The notes under the pieces are model-generated. The model searched no databases, was not told where the DNA came from, and saw nothing but the letters and a program-made list of their open reading frames with translations. A stretch of 64,000 nucleotides of DNA, taken from contig NZ_AP022605.1 in NCBI RefSeq assembly GCF_010728155.1, positions 1,116,001-1,180,000 of the forward strand. The letters are read 5' to 3'. Source of the stretch: Mycolicibacterium doricum (GTDB taxonomy: Bacteria; Actinomycetota; Actinomycetes; Mycobacteriales; Mycobacteriaceae). Shown here in pieces: positions 52,225 through 61,342 of this stretch. Position numbers and translations under genes: made by a program. Every line of letters begins with the position of its first letter. Within the stretch, counting starts at the first letter, position 1.

Positions 52225-52530
52225 CTCGCGATGTGCGGTAGGCGTTCTTGACGAGTTCGTCTGTCCGGTCGACGACCGGGCATGCCGCCAACGCGCGGCA
52301 CATGCCGGTGGGCGACCTCGACCGCAGCGCGTTCGGGGTCCGGGGCGGTAGTCGTGACGTGCCGCTCGGGAAACCGATCACGGAAGGCCGCTGCTCTCCT
52401 GGCCAACGCCGGCGTCGACGCGGTAAACCTCGACGTGCGGCATGAAGGCCTGGGCCGAGGCTGGTCACCCTCTCGTGCGCGATGACGGAGCCCCCGGCAC
52501 GGTTGCCTATCGATGCTGCGCCCTGCGGAT
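52225..52530 (+). pseudogene. Rhodanese-domain remnant
   Basis: Short frames give 'GHAANARHMPVGDLD', then 'VTCRSGNRSRKAAALLANAG' with the active-site Cys loop, 'DAVNLD', and, in another frame, 'MKAWAEAGHPLVRDDGAPG'. Together these form most of a rhodanese domain, with at least two frameshifts. It is probably a lost sulfurtransferase of the same sulfur-handling group as genes downstream. Confidence 0.6.
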
Positions 52531-52596
52531 ATCTTCGGTCCGGTTCGCCCTCGTGCCGCCGCTGTATTGGCCGAATGAGGCGGTCTTGTCGGGGGA

Positions 52597-53283
52597 TCAG
52601 GGCTCAGGGGCTGCGGGGTGATCTCGGATGAACGCCTCTTCGTGCTCACGGGAGAGCTGGGCGGCGGCCGCAGGGTCGGCGGCCGCGACGGCGTCGAGAA
52701 TGTGGCGGTGTTCCTCGACGCCGCCGACCATGTCGAACCCGGGCATGAGGACAAGTTGGGCGGTGCGGCCTTCGATGGCCAGGGAGTCCCAGGTCGATAG
52801 CAGTACCCGATTGCCGGAAGCCACCACGATCAGCCGGTGGAAGCGCATCGCATGACGGACGTAGGCCTGGCGGTTCTCAGTTGCTGCCGCGGCCGCCATA
52901 CCGACCACCTCGGCGGTAAGCGGAGTGGGATCGGGGCGGCGGGCGGCGGCCAGTCGCGCGGCGGTTTCCTCCAGGCTCGCCCGGACCTCCGACACTTCGT
53001 CGATCTCTCGCTGGTCGACTTGTTTGACGCGGCAACCCCGGTTGGCTTCGAACTGGACCAGGCCCATCCCGGCAAGCTGGCGCAGCGCCTCACGGACGGG
53101 ACCCTGGCTGACGCCGAGCTGGCGGGCGATGGCCGTCTCGACCAAACGACGTCCAGGCGGATAAGAGCCGTCCACGATGCGCCCCAGCAACAGGTCCTTG
53201 ATCTGATCGGGCAGCGAGACGCGAAGCATCCCCGAGTCAGCGGACGGCGTGGTCGTTGTCACAACACTCAGGGAAGATTCCAC
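52597..53283 (-). CDS. GntR/FCD-family regulator
   Basis: I start at GTG 53283, giving 228 residues; the frame upstream of it overlaps the divergent peroxiredoxin gene and its promoter. The winged helix is 'ETAIARQLGVSQGPVREALRQLAGMGLV' in part, and the C-terminal FCD helical domain carries the metal-binding residues with 'HRLIVVASGN' and 'EEHRHILDAVAAAD'. These regulators respond to small organic acids. It is divergent from the peroxiredoxin at 53333, and palindromes lie between. Confidence 0.85.
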   Translation of the reverse strand: MESSLSVVTTTTPSADSGMLRVSLPDQIKDLLLGRIVDGSYPPGRRLVETAIARQLGVSQGPVREALRQLAGMGLVQFEANRGCRVKQVDQREIDEVSEVRASLEETAARLAAARRPDPTPLTAEVVGMAAAAATENRQAYVRHAMRFHRLIVVASGNRVLLSTWDSLAIEGRTAQLVLMPGFDMVGGVEEHRHILDAVAAADPAAAAQLSREHEEAFIRDHPAAPEP

Positions 53284-53289
53284 GCTAGG

Positions 53290-53312
53290 ATCATAAATGA
53301 TTGAGGATCCTC
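53290..53312. promoter_or_regulatory. Divergent operator between FCD regulator and peroxiredoxin
   Basis: ATCATAAATGAT (53290-53301) and the palindrome GAGGATCCTC (53303-53312) lie within the 49-bp gap between the two starts. FCD regulators often bind short A/T-centred palindromes, so this may control both genes. Confidence 0.5.
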
Positions 53313-53332
53313 CTCGATGAAAGGACACTGCT

Positions 53333-53989
53333 ATGAGTCTGCGACTGGGCGATGTCGCCCCTGACTTCACCGCTGACACCACCGCCGGCCGAATTTCGTT
53401 TCATGAGTGGCTGGGCGACTCCTGGGGGATGCTGTTCTCGCACCCCGGCGACTTCACCCCTGTGTGCACCACCGAGTTGGGCGCGGTCGCTCGGCTGAAG
53501 GGAGAGTTCGACAGGCGCAATGTCAAGCTGCTGGGGCTGTCGGTGGACCCGGTGGAGTCCCATTTGGCGTGGGAAGGCGATGTCGGCGAAACGCAGGGCT
53601 GTGCGGTGAATTTCCCGATCGTCGCCGACGCCGATCGCAAGGTGTCCGAGCTCTACGACATGATCCACCCAAATGCAAGTGCAGCATCCACGGTCCGCTC
53701 GGTGTTCGTGATCGCACCCGACAAGACGGTGCAGCTGATCCTGACCTATCCGATGTCGACAGGACGCAATTTCGCCGAGATCTTGCGGGCGATTGACAGC
53801 CTGCAACTAACCGCGGCATACCCCGTCGCGACGCCCGCAGACTGGCAGCCCGGTCAAGACGTCATCATCGGACTGGGTGTCTCTGACGACGAGGCGGCGG
53901 CCCGCTTTCCCGGCTATCGCGCGGTCAAGCCCTACCTGCGCCTGACCGAGCAACCCAGCCCGGCCAATGTTGGTGCCGAGGCCCATTGA
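53333..53989 (+). CDS. 1-Cys peroxiredoxin (Prx6 type)
   Basis: The protein is 218 residues; its ATG follows AAAGGA. The peroxidatic motif 'HPGDFTPVCTTE' has Cys45, and the C-terminal domain 'YPVATPADWQPGQDVIIG' in part is typical of the Prx6/1-Cys group. It reduces peroxides using a small thiol. It is divergent from a GntR/FCD regulator that probably controls it. The last 15 residues run beyond the usual end. Confidence 0.9.
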   Translation: MSLRLGDVAPDFTADTTAGRISFHEWLGDSWGMLFSHPGDFTPVCTTELGAVARLKGEFDRRNVKLLGLSVDPVESHLAWEGDVGETQGCAVNFPIVADADRKVSELYDMIHPNASAASTVRSVFVIAPDKTVQLILTYPMSTGRNFAEILRAIDSLQLTAAYPVATPADWQPGQDVIIGLGVSDDEAAARFPGYRAVKPYLRLTEQPSPANVGAEAH

Positions 53990-54437
53990 GGGGCGTGTTC
54001 CCGCGTTCGCATAGTTCCGCCATCGGAACTCGTATCGATGCTGATTTCGTCGGCGAAGAGCCGCGATGATGCTGGCGGCCAGGTCTAGCTGCGCCGGCTG
54101 AAGATCGGGCGCCGACCAGGACACGCAGGGTGCGTCTCTTGATGGCGTCGAGCTGTGCGCTGCGCTGGTCGGTGCGGCGGTGGGCGTCCGGGTGGGGCAG
54201 TCGGTTCGATGCGATCGACCTTGCCGAGCTCGCTGCGCGGTCAGCGCATGGCGCCGTCGTGGTGCTTGACGTCCGACCACGCTTAGACACCCTCATGTCC
54301 AGTGCTGCAGTCCCCGAACAGCGCTGCAAGAACCAGGGCGCCCATTGACAACACCGTTTCAGCGTTATCTGGGTGACCTGACATGGTTATCTGGGTGACA
54401 TGGTTTCAGCGTCGACTCAATGGGTAAGGCCGGGGTT
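53990..54437. other. Remnant stretch (ArsR-rhodanese-like and IS-end debris)
   Basis: A plus-strand reading near 54200-54280 ('FDAIDLAELAARSAHGAVVVLDVRP') in part resembles the start of the rhodanese domain in ArsR-rhodanese fusions, but it stops soon. At 54365-54410 GTTATCTGGGTGAC occurs twice (26 bp apart), as at IS ends. No intact gene is visible. Confidence 0.4.
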
Positions 54438-54743
54438 GTGACAAATGACGTCGAGAAGCGGTGGCGCGATCCTGGCGCCTTCCGGGCGGCGGTGCGCTAC
54501 GCTGTCGCCGTCGTCGCCGCGGCGGGTGTGGCCTTGGTCGTCTATGCAGTCTCGAAAGGCGTGTTGGCCGCTGTTCTGGTCCCGGGGATCTTGTTTGCGG
54601 GCGGTTTGGGCGCGTTCATCCGTACGTATCAGGTGTGGCGGGCGGAAGGGACATGGCCGATCTGGCAAGGCGCGGGCTGGTTTCTGTTCGCGCTGTTTCT
54701 TGTCAGTCTCCCTGTAGCTGGTACCGCACTGACCGCACCGTAG
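54438..54743 (+). CDS. Small membrane protein
   Basis: I start at the GTG at 54438 ('TNDVEKRWRDPGAFRAA'); an ATG at 54420 would add six residues. The 101-residue protein has three hydrophobic segments ('YAVAVVAAAGVALVVYAV', 'GVLAAVLVPGILFAGGLGAF', 'AGWFLFALFLVSLPVAG'). I do not recognise a family, but similar short proteins occur beside respiratory genes in mycobacteria. Its stop is inside the first of two 18-bp direct repeats. Confidence 0.55.
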   Translation: MTNDVEKRWRDPGAFRAAVRYAVAVVAAAGVALVVYAVSKGVLAAVLVPGILFAGGLGAFIRTYQVWRAEGTWPIWQGAGWFLFALFLVSLPVAGTALTAP

Positions 54744-54757
54744 CTGGTACCGCACTG
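54714..54757 (+). repeat. 18-bp direct repeat pair
   Basis: GTAGCTGGTACCGCACTG occurs at 54714-54731 and 54740-54757, 26 bp apart. The first copy covers the end of the small membrane-protein gene. It may be a small duplication or part of an IS end, and it contains a KpnI-like palindrome, GGTACC. Confidence 0.6.
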
Positions 54758-54795
54758 TGGTGTAGCCGGATATCGCCCGCGTAAGACCAACAGTT

Positions 54796-55797
54796 TCAGG
54801 TGCGCGACCATTCGTCGGTTTGGGTGAGCCAGAGCAGATATCCGAGCGCGGGGAGGACGATCACGGCTGCGAGGGCGACGACGATCAGCAGTCCTGCGAG
54901 TGTGGCGTCGGCGCCGGCGGCGTCGTTGATGGTGACTTCATCGACGAGCAGCCAGGGGTATTGCCCGACGCCCCATCCGGTGATCACCGACCCGACCGCC
55001 GCGGCAGCGGGGATGCGGGCGATTGCGTAGCGGCGCCGGAACACCAGCACGACGGCGGCCACCCCGGCCAGTAGCGCCGCACCCAGCAGCGGGAGGGCGT
55101 GGGTGCGCAGCCCGGCGGCAAGGGTTGGTGCGTCGTGGGCGACGGGGTAGAGCCCGGCGAAGACGATCGCACCGGTGAGGATTCCGACGACGAGGGTGCG
55201 CAGTCGCAGGTTGTCGGCCAGGTCGGTGTCGCCGGCGCGGGCGGCGTCGGCGGTCAGGAACACCCCGGCGAGGAACACGCAGGTGGCCACGGCCAGGCAG
55301 CCGCCCACCAGGGAGGTCGGGTTGAGCCAGGAGGTTATTCGGTCGCCGTAGCCGTCGGCGGGGACGCGGCCTGAGGCGATCGCTCCTGCGACGGTGCCGA
55401 GGAAGAACGGTGCGATCAGCGACGATCCGGCGAAGATTGCCCCGAAGAGTCGGGCCTGCGACAGGGTGGCCGAGTACTTACGGAACGCAAAGCTGGCGCC
55501 CCGGAGCACAATTCCGGCCAGTGCAAGGGCCAGGGGGATGAACAAGGTGGTGGTGGCGGCGGCGAACGTCTCAGGGAAGCCGGTCCACCAGATGACCAGT
55601 ATGTAGACCAGCCAGACGTGGTTGGCTTCCCACACCGGTCCGATGCTGTGGTCGACGAGAGTGCGGATCTTTGCGCCGCTGCGTGCGTTGCCTGCGGTGA
55701 GGTCGTAGAACCCGGAGCCGAAGTCGGCCCCGCCCAGCAGCGCGTAGAGGATCACGCCCAGGAACATGGCCATCGCGACGACCGTGGCCAGGGTCAT
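54796..55797 (-). CDS. cydB: Cytochrome bd oxidase subunit II
   Basis: The protein is 333 residues from the ATG at 55797, which overlaps the stop of cydA by 4 bp; a longer frame upstream is not CydB-like. About eight membrane helices are present, with the family segments 'YALLGGADFGSGFYDL' and 'GPVWEANHVWLV' near the N-terminus. With CydA it makes the quinol-linked bd oxidase, which works at low oxygen and resists sulfide and nitric oxide. No cydD/cydC genes follow in the window. Confidence 0.9.
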   Translation of the reverse strand: MTLATVVAMAMFLGVILYALLGGADFGSGFYDLTAGNARSGAKIRTLVDHSIGPVWEANHVWLVYILVIWWTGFPETFAAATTTLFIPLALALAGIVLRGASFAFRKYSATLSQARLFGAIFAGSSLIAPFFLGTVAGAIASGRVPADGYGDRITSWLNPTSLVGGCLAVATCVFLAGVFLTADAARAGDTDLADNLRLRTLVVGILTGAIVFAGLYPVAHDAPTLAAGLRTHALPLLGAALLAGVAAVVLVFRRRYAIARIPAAAAVGSVITGWGVGQYPWLLVDEVTINDAAGADATLAGLLIVVALAAVIVLPALGYLLWLTQTDEWSRT

Positions 55798-57182
55798 GGC
55801 ACTGTCTCCGCGCGTGGCGGTCCGTAGGGGCTGGGCAGATCGGTGTCGCCGGCACGCCACCGTTTGGCCATCGAGCGGAGCACCACGACCGCCCCAACAG
55901 TCATCGCGGTGTAGCCGACGAGAACCGCGATGTAGCTCCACCACAGTCCACTGCTTTCGCTGGCGGCGTCGACGGTCGTCAGGACCTGCCATACCGTCCA
56001 TGGTTGGCGCCCCACCTCGGTAGCGATCCATCCGGATTCCACGGCCACGATGGCCAGTGGCCCGGTGATGGCCGACCAGCGAAGGAACCATCGATTGCCG
56101 AGAAGATCGTGTCCGCGCCAGCGCGCCAGCCAGTACACCAACGCCACCCCGGCCAGCAGGGTGCCGATCCCGACCATCGACTGAAACGCCAGGTGCGTGA
56201 TGTTGACCGGCGGCCACTCCGATTCAGGAATGTCTTCCAGTCCGGGCACGGGGGCGTCCCACGAGTTGCGCGCGATGATCGATCCGAGCCTCGGGATGGT
56301 CAGCGCCCAGCGCACCTCACCGTCGATGAGCACACCGCCCAAGCGCAGCGGGGCAGGACCCTCGGTGGTCTGGGCCAGTTCGAAAGCGGCGAGTTTGGCC
56401 GGTTGGGCGTCGTGGATCAGCATGCCCAACACGTGCCCGATGAACGGTTGGGCGACTGCGGCGACCGAGGCGAACGCGAATGGCACAGTGAAGCCGAGCT
56501 TGTGGTGATGGTCGATGCGGCCGCGCAGCATTCCGACGGCGTACACCCCCGAGACAGTCAGCCCGACCACCATGAACGCCGCGACCCACATGTGGAGGAA
56601 TTGCAGCCAGACGCCCTCGTTGAACATTGCCGCCCAGGGGTTGATGTCGACGACGTCGCCGTTGCGGATACTGAATCCGGCGGGATGGTTCATCCAGGCG
56701 TTGACGGAGATGACGCAGAAGGTGCCGACGATGCCGGCGATGCCCATCGGGATGAGCATCATCAGGTGCCGCCGCGGTGGCATACGGTCCCAGCCGTAGA
56801 GGTAGATGCCCAAAAAGATTGCCTCAACGAAGAACGACAGCCCTTCGAACGCGAACGGTAAGCCCAGTACGTCCCCGAAGCGGCCCATCAGGCCCGGCCA
56901 CAGCAGCCCCATCTCGAAGCTGAGTACCGTCCCGGACACCGCCCCGATGGCGAACAGCACTGCCGATACCTTGGCCCAGCGCCGCGCCAGTCCCAGCGCC
57001 ACCGCGTCATCGCGGACGAGGCCGCGGCGGTGGACGACAAAGATGATGGTCGGGAACGCCACCCCGAAGCTCGCCAACACGATATGCCAGCCCAGCGAGA
57101 CGGCCATCTGCTGACGGGCCGGCAACAGACCCGGGGGCTCCCCGCTGGCGGCGAGCAGCAGCACGGCCTCGGTCAGGTACAT
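55794..57182 (-). CDS. cydA: Cytochrome bd oxidase subunit I
   Basis: The protein is 462 residues. His at position about 20 region ('SLGWHIVLASFGV') and a downstream Met/His set ('HMWVAAFMVVG', 'NEGVWLQFLHMW') bind the hemes. 'GRQPWTVWQ' is the conserved CydA motif. The quinol loop is short, as in cyanide-insensitive forms. This oxidase would allow respiration when sulfide inhibits the aa3 enzyme also encoded here, which fits the sulfide-oxidation genes nearby. Confidence 0.92.
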   Translation of the reverse strand: MYLTEAVLLLAASGEPPGLLPARQQMAVSLGWHIVLASFGVAFPTIIFVVHRRGLVRDDAVALGLARRWAKVSAVLFAIGAVSGTVLSFEMGLLWPGLMGRFGDVLGLPFAFEGLSFFVEAIFLGIYLYGWDRMPPRRHLMMLIPMGIAGIVGTFCVISVNAWMNHPAGFSIRNGDVVDINPWAAMFNEGVWLQFLHMWVAAFMVVGLTVSGVYAVGMLRGRIDHHHKLGFTVPFAFASVAAVAQPFIGHVLGMLIHDAQPAKLAAFELAQTTEGPAPLRLGGVLIDGEVRWALTIPRLGSIIARNSWDAPVPGLEDIPESEWPPVNITHLAFQSMVGIGTLLAGVALVYWLARWRGHDLLGNRWFLRWSAITGPLAIVAVESGWIATEVGRQPWTVWQVLTTVDAASESSGLWWSYIAVLVGYTAMTVGAVVVLRSMAKRWRAGDTDLPSPYGPPRAETVP

Positions 57183-57314
57183 GGTGTGACCTTACCCATG
57201 CGGGGGTCGGCTAATCGAGGTGGACGACGAATCCATGTCACCGCCCACTTGCCTTGATTCGCAATGTCTTTAGGAAGATCTGCTCTGCTGTGCGGCGATG
57301 GCTGCAACAGATCG

Positions 57315-58553
57315 TCATGGCAGTGCGCTGCCGGCGAGCCACTTGTCCCAGGGCACGCTCCAGTCGCCGTTTTGCCAGACCTGCAGGGGTTGGCCGCCGG
57401 TGTTGCGAACCTCGAAGACATCTCCGGGTTGGGAGAAGTCGTAGAACCACTGCGCGTTGTCGGCGTTGACGTTGAGGCAGCCGTGGGAGACGTTGGTGTT
57501 GCCTTGGGCCCATACGGTGCTCTCGAGCTGGTGGACATAGATTCCGTCGTTGCTCAATCGCACCGCATAGGGGATGGTTTCCTTGTATCCGAGGCGCGAG
57601 TTGATGGGCAGGCCGTAGGTGGAGGAGTCCATGATGACGGGGTTGGCCTTGTCCATGACGGTGTAGGTGCCGGTCTGGGTCCAAAACGACAGCGTTTGCC
57701 CACCAACGGTTTCCGTGCCGCCCATACCCATCGAGGTGGGGATGGTGCGCACGAGTTGCCCGTTGTCGTAGACGCTGATGGTTTTGGTGGTGTCGTCGGC
57801 GATGGAGACATGCGAGTCGCCGACGGTGAACGACGCGGTGGTGTCTTCTTGGCCGTAGAGTCCGCCGCCGAGGTCGGCGCCGTAGACGTTGGCTGACACG
57901 GTGACCGTGGTTCCGGGGGTGTAGTAGTGCTCGGGTCGCCAGTGTGCGTTCTGGTCGTCCATCCAGTACCAGGATCCCTCGACCGAGGGTCGGGTGGTGA
58001 CGGTGAGTCGGCGTTGGGCCGCGGCGCGGTCGGTGATGGGCTCGTCGAAGTGGGCGACGACCACGGTCCCAACCCCGAAGGTGCTGCCGTCCGTCAGCGT
58101 TGCCCCTGACGTGGTGGTCAGCGCCACTTTGGTTTGCTTGCTCGGCGTCAAGGTGGTGAACACCGAGGTGTGGTTCGCCGGCACGCCGCCGACACCTTGG
58201 CTGGACACCGCGAGGGTGTAGGTGCGGCCATAGCCGAGTGGGACGCTGGGTTTCCACACCTGAGCGTCAGGGGTCAGGACGCCGGGCACGGACTGCCCTC
58301 CGTCGTTGGTCATGCGGACATCGGTGAGGGTGCCGTCGGTCGCCGATATCCGCACGACGCCGAGGGGGTCGACGCCAGTGGCGTGCGCCCCCGGTTCGAT
58401 GGTGACTCGTGCCGGAGCCGGCGAGGGCGGGGCGGCCGCCGGCGCCGCCGGGGCAGGCCGGGACAGCACCCACCACCCGAACGACGCGACGGCCACGCTA
58501 GCCACGACCGCGCAGACGGTCCACACGAGCAGTGACCGGCGATTGATGACCAC
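57315..58553 (-). CDS. L,D-transpeptidase with Ig-like domains
   Basis: The protein is 412 residues. An N-terminal membrane anchor ('LLVWTVCAVVASVAVASFG') is followed by a Pro/Ala-rich linker, two immunoglobulin-like domains (about 50-250) and a YkuD catalytic domain. The active site motif is SHGCLN with Cys359, preceded by 'YVHQLEST'. It makes 3-3 cross-links in peptidoglycan, as LdtMt2 does, outside the membrane. It stands between the bd oxidase and sulfur genes with no clear functional tie. Confidence 0.9.
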   Translation of the reverse strand: MVINRRSLLVWTVCAVVASVAVASFGWWVLSRPAPAAPAAAPPSPAPARVTIEPGAHATGVDPLGVVRISATDGTLTDVRMTNDGGQSVPGVLTPDAQVWKPSVPLGYGRTYTLAVSSQGVGGVPANHTSVFTTLTPSKQTKVALTTTSGATLTDGSTFGVGTVVVAHFDEPITDRAAAQRRLTVTTRPSVEGSWYWMDDQNAHWRPEHYYTPGTTVTVSANVYGADLGGGLYGQEDTTASFTVGDSHVSIADDTTKTISVYDNGQLVRTIPTSMGMGGTETVGGQTLSFWTQTGTYTVMDKANPVIMDSSTYGLPINSRLGYKETIPYAVRLSNDGIYVHQLESTVWAQGNTNVSHGCLNVNADNAQWFYDFSQPGDVFEVRNTGGQPLQVWQNGDWSVPWDKWLAGSALP

Positions 58554-58595
58554 GGCAGAACTCTCCTCCAGACTCGGCGTAACGCGAAGTGGGTG

Positions 58596-59942
58596 CTAGT
58601 CGGTCAGGTGACGCTTGGCGGCGTTGTCGAATTGGTCGTCGATGAGCACCACGGTGCGCTCCGGTGAGTCGATGAGCGAGGCTGCGATGGAGGCGCGGTA
58701 TCCCGATCCGCAGTGCACCCAGACCTGTCCCGCCGGGACCTCATCGAGGCGGGAGAGCAGTTCGTGCAGGGGAATGTTGACGGCCTTGCCGATGTGGCTG
58801 TCGTCGTACTCGTAGCGTTGACGCACATCGAGCACCGTGAGGTCGCCGTCGTGGATCGCTTCGGCGAGGTCGGCGAAGTCGGCGACGCGGTAACTGTCCA
58901 GTGCGGCCCCGTCGGCGTAGGCGCGGAGGTCCCCGGCGGCCGAACCAGTGATGTTGTCGACGCCGATGCGCGACAGTTCCCGACGCGCTTCCAGGATCTG
59001 GTCGGTGTCGTCACCGACGAGTGTCAGCGGGGCGCCCCAGGCGTAGAGCCAGCCGAGGTAGGTGACGAACTGGGTGGACAGTTCGAAACCCTTGGTGCCG
59101 GCCAGATGTCCGGCGGCGAACGCCGTTCGGCTGCGGAGATCGACAACCCACTCGCCGGCGTCGATGCGGCGACGTAATTCGGCGGCGTCGACCGGTTCGG
59201 GCAGCGACAGATCGGCGGCGGTGGGTCCGGCGGCGTTGATCACCCCCATGTGCGCGTAGTAGGCGGGGTAGGCGTGCAGACCGGCGATCAGATCGTCGAC
59301 GTAGTGCTGTTCGTCAGTGGTCAGCGCGGGGTTCGTGGTTCGCTGATCGGCGATGGTCGAAGAATTCCCGCTGGCCGGGCTAGCCGAGCAGAAGCTGCCG
59401 AAGCCGTGGGTGGGGTAGACCTCGACGTCGTCGGCCAGTTCTGCCGCGAGTCGCCGCACGGAGTGAAACTGGGCGTGGGTCAGCTCTTCGGTGTATTGGG
59501 GGCCGACCAGATCGGTGCGGCCGGTGGTGCCGTGCAGCATCGATCCACCGGAGAACACGCCGACCGCGGTGCCCGTCGCGTCCTGCAACACGTAGCTGAC
59601 GTGGTGGTGGGTGTGACCAGGGGTGTGCACCACCTGGAAGCGGAACGGTCCGACGTCGATGAGGTCGCCGTCGGTCACGGCGCGACGGTCGAAGGCAACG
59701 TCGTCGCCGGCGGCGACGACGTACTGCGCCTGTACTGTGCGCGCCAGTCCCAGGCCGCCGGTCACGTAGTCGTTGTGGATGTGGGTTTCCAGCACGTGGG
59801 TGATCCGCACCCCGTGCTCGGCGGCCACGCCGAGCACCCGGTCGATGTCGCGTTGCGGGTCGATGACGGCGGCCACACCGTCGGCGCTGACCAGATAACT
59901 CCGATCACCCAGACCTGAGGTTTCGATGATGGTGACGTCCAT
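58596..59942 (-). CDS. Persulfide dioxygenase-like metallohydrolase fused to two rhodanese domains
   Basis: The protein is 448 residues. The metallo-beta-lactamase domain has 'THIHNDYVTGG' (the ETHE1-like form THxHxDH is seen as THIHND) and 'HTPGHTHHHVSY', residues about 1-240. Two rhodanese domains follow: the first lacks the Cys ('VVDLRSRTAFAAGHLAG'), and the second carries it in 'VWVHCGSGYRASIA'. ETHE1-type enzymes oxidise glutathione or other persulfides to sulfite. It lies next to a TauE/SafE exporter, which could remove the sulfite. Confidence 0.85.
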   Translation of the reverse strand: MDVTIIETSGLGDRSYLVSADGVAAVIDPQRDIDRVLGVAAEHGVRITHVLETHIHNDYVTGGLGLARTVQAQYVVAAGDDVAFDRRAVTDGDLIDVGPFRFQVVHTPGHTHHHVSYVLQDATGTAVGVFSGGSMLHGTTGRTDLVGPQYTEELTHAQFHSVRRLAAELADDVEVYPTHGFGSFCSASPASGNSSTIADQRTTNPALTTDEQHYVDDLIAGLHAYPAYYAHMGVINAAGPTAADLSLPEPVDAAELRRRIDAGEWVVDLRSRTAFAAGHLAGTKGFELSTQFVTYLGWLYAWGAPLTLVGDDTDQILEARRELSRIGVDNITGSAAGDLRAYADGAALDSYRVADFADLAEAIHDGDLTVLDVRQRYEYDDSHIGKAVNIPLHELLSRLDEVPAGQVWVHCGSGYRASIAASLIDSPERTVVLIDDQFDNAAKRHLTD

Positions 59943-59991
59943 GAGTTGATTCCTTTCGCTACTACGGGGCTGTTCGGTTGGTGTGGTGGCG

Positions 59992-60765
59992 TCAACGCAG
60001 CCAGATGGCGTCGACGAGGACGGACGCTGCGACGACGAAGACCAGATAGGCGAACCAACGCTGCAATCGGTCGGTGTTCATACGGGTCCCGAGCTGGCCG
60101 GCGATCAAGGACGTGACTGTTGCGGTCGCCGTGAACGCCCCAGCCACCGCCCAGTCGACGGTGAAGCCCTGCAGGTGCGACAGGAAACCGGCCGCGGAGT
60201 TGGCGACGATCACGAGCAGTGAGGTGCCTACCGCGATCGGCATGTCGACGCCGAGCATCAACACCAGCGCGGGGATGATCAGGAAGCCGCCGCCCACTCC
60301 GAACAAGCCGGTGAGTACACCCACGGCGAGGCCGGCGGGAACGGAGCGGGGCGCGCAGCGGCGCCAGTTGACGCCGCCGTCGCCAGCCGCGCAGGCGGTG
60401 CCGGTGTGTCCACTACCGGAGAGCATCCGGATACCGGCGAGCACCATCACCGCCGCGAACCCGATCAGCAGTGCGGACTGGGGCAAGTGTGATCCGATGG
60501 CCGCGCCGGCGAAGGTGGCGGGTATCCCGACCACGGCGAAGATCCCCGCGAGGCACCACTGCACCTGCCCGGCCCGCACCTTCGGTGCCGCTCCCACTGC
60601 CGACGCGACACCGATGACCAGGAGTGACACCGGGATCGCCTGGCGCATGTCCATGCCGAGGCCATACACCAGCGCCGGCACGGCCAGGATCGAACCGCCG
60701 CCGCCCAACAAACCCAGCAGCACCCCGATCAGCGCGCCGAACAGCAGGGCGAAGGCGATGGTCAT
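59992..60765 (-). CDS. TauE/SafE-family sulfite/sulfonate exporter
   Basis: The protein is 257 residues with about eight membrane helices. Paired repeats '[20 protein letters not shown]' in part and '[20 protein letters not shown]' in part are the two halves of the TauE/SafE fold. Its place 49 bp before the persulfide dioxygenase gene suggests it exports sulfite or another oxidised sulfur compound. '[13 protein letters not shown]' in the central loop is unusual. Confidence 0.85.
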   Translation of the reverse strand: MTIAFALLFGALIGVLLGLLGGGGSILAVPALVYGLGMDMRQAIPVSLLVIGVASAVGAAPKVRAGQVQWCLAGIFAVVGIPATFAGAAIGSHLPQSALLIGFAAVMVLAGIRMLSGSGHTGTACAAGDGGVNWRRCAPRSVPAGLAVGVLTGLFGVGGGFLIIPALVLMLGVDMPIAVGTSLLVIVANSAAGFLSHLQGFTVDWAVAGAFTATATVTSLIAGQLGTRMNTDRLQRWFAYLVFVVAASVLVDAIWLR

Positions 60766-60805
60766 GACAGCACGTGGCAGTCACGACGCGGCGGGGCGAC
60801 CGGTG

Positions 60806-60952
60806 TCACCGCGGCGCGTCGGCCGTGGTGGTCAACGCATCCGTAGCGAGGCGCAGCCTGGCTGCGGCGTCAGCAGGTGAAACTGCATGTTGGAACGATG
60901 TCCGCAACGTCGTCGATGATGTCCGCAACGTCGTCGATATCGCCATCGTCAT
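60806..60952 (-). CDS. Small protein with strong ribosome site
   Basis: A 48-residue frame starts at ATG 60952, directly after AAGGAGGAGA, among the best ribosome sites in the window. It reads '[18 protein letters not shown]' and '[21 protein letters not shown]'. The repeated TTLRTS comes from a 21-bp tandem repeat. It precedes the TauE/SafE gene by 40 bp on the same strand and could be a leader peptide or small partner protein of the sulfur operon. No family is recognised. Confidence 0.5.
   Translation of the reverse strand: MTMAISTTLRTSSTTLRTSFQHAVSPADAAARLRLATDALTTTADAPR
60897..60938 (+). repeat. 21-bp perfect tandem repeat
   Basis: The unit GATGTCCGCAACGTCGTCGAT occurs twice back to back (60897-60917 and 60918-60938), inside the 48-residue reading frame. 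Loss or gain of a unit would keep the frame and change the peptide by seven residues. Confidence 0.85.
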
Positions 60953-61342
60953 GAGTTCTCCTCCTTGGCCTGTGCACCTTCGTCTTACCGGCCAGTGGTT
61001 GTACGCCGACGCCACAAAAAATCTTTTCGCCGGAGTCCGTCTTGGCCATCGGGCTCAACACCGTCGATGGTCTAGCACTGGCGAGCCCCGCTGGCGACAG
61101 TCTTTAACCCGGCGCGATCATCACGATCCCCCGGCGACTTCACCTTGGGCGCGTTAACCGGTTGAGCACCAATCGCTGTCGCATCAGGGTCCCGTGGCAT
61201 TACTGCTCTTATCGTCCGCTCGGGTTCGCTCCCAGAACTATACCCGGCGGGGTATATGTTCGGCAACGCTGCCCTGAATTTTCAGAATGCAATTGTTCGC
61301 CGCTTCGGTGCGGTTCGGACCGGAGACCCCAAGTCGCGGCTG
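60953..61342. other. Intergenic stretch upstream of sulfur operon
   Basis: About 390 bp between ctaD and the small gene. AAAAAATCTTTTCGCC (about 61014-61030) is AT-rich and could hold the promoter of the 58596-60952 unit. No convincing open frame was seen; a short minus-strand frame at 61072-61266 is of low quality. Confidence 0.35.

Noticed and set aside
54714..54757. The 18-bp repeat as an attachment site
   Set aside because: Copies are only 26 bp apart with no integrase nearby, so a small duplication or IS-end debris is more likely.
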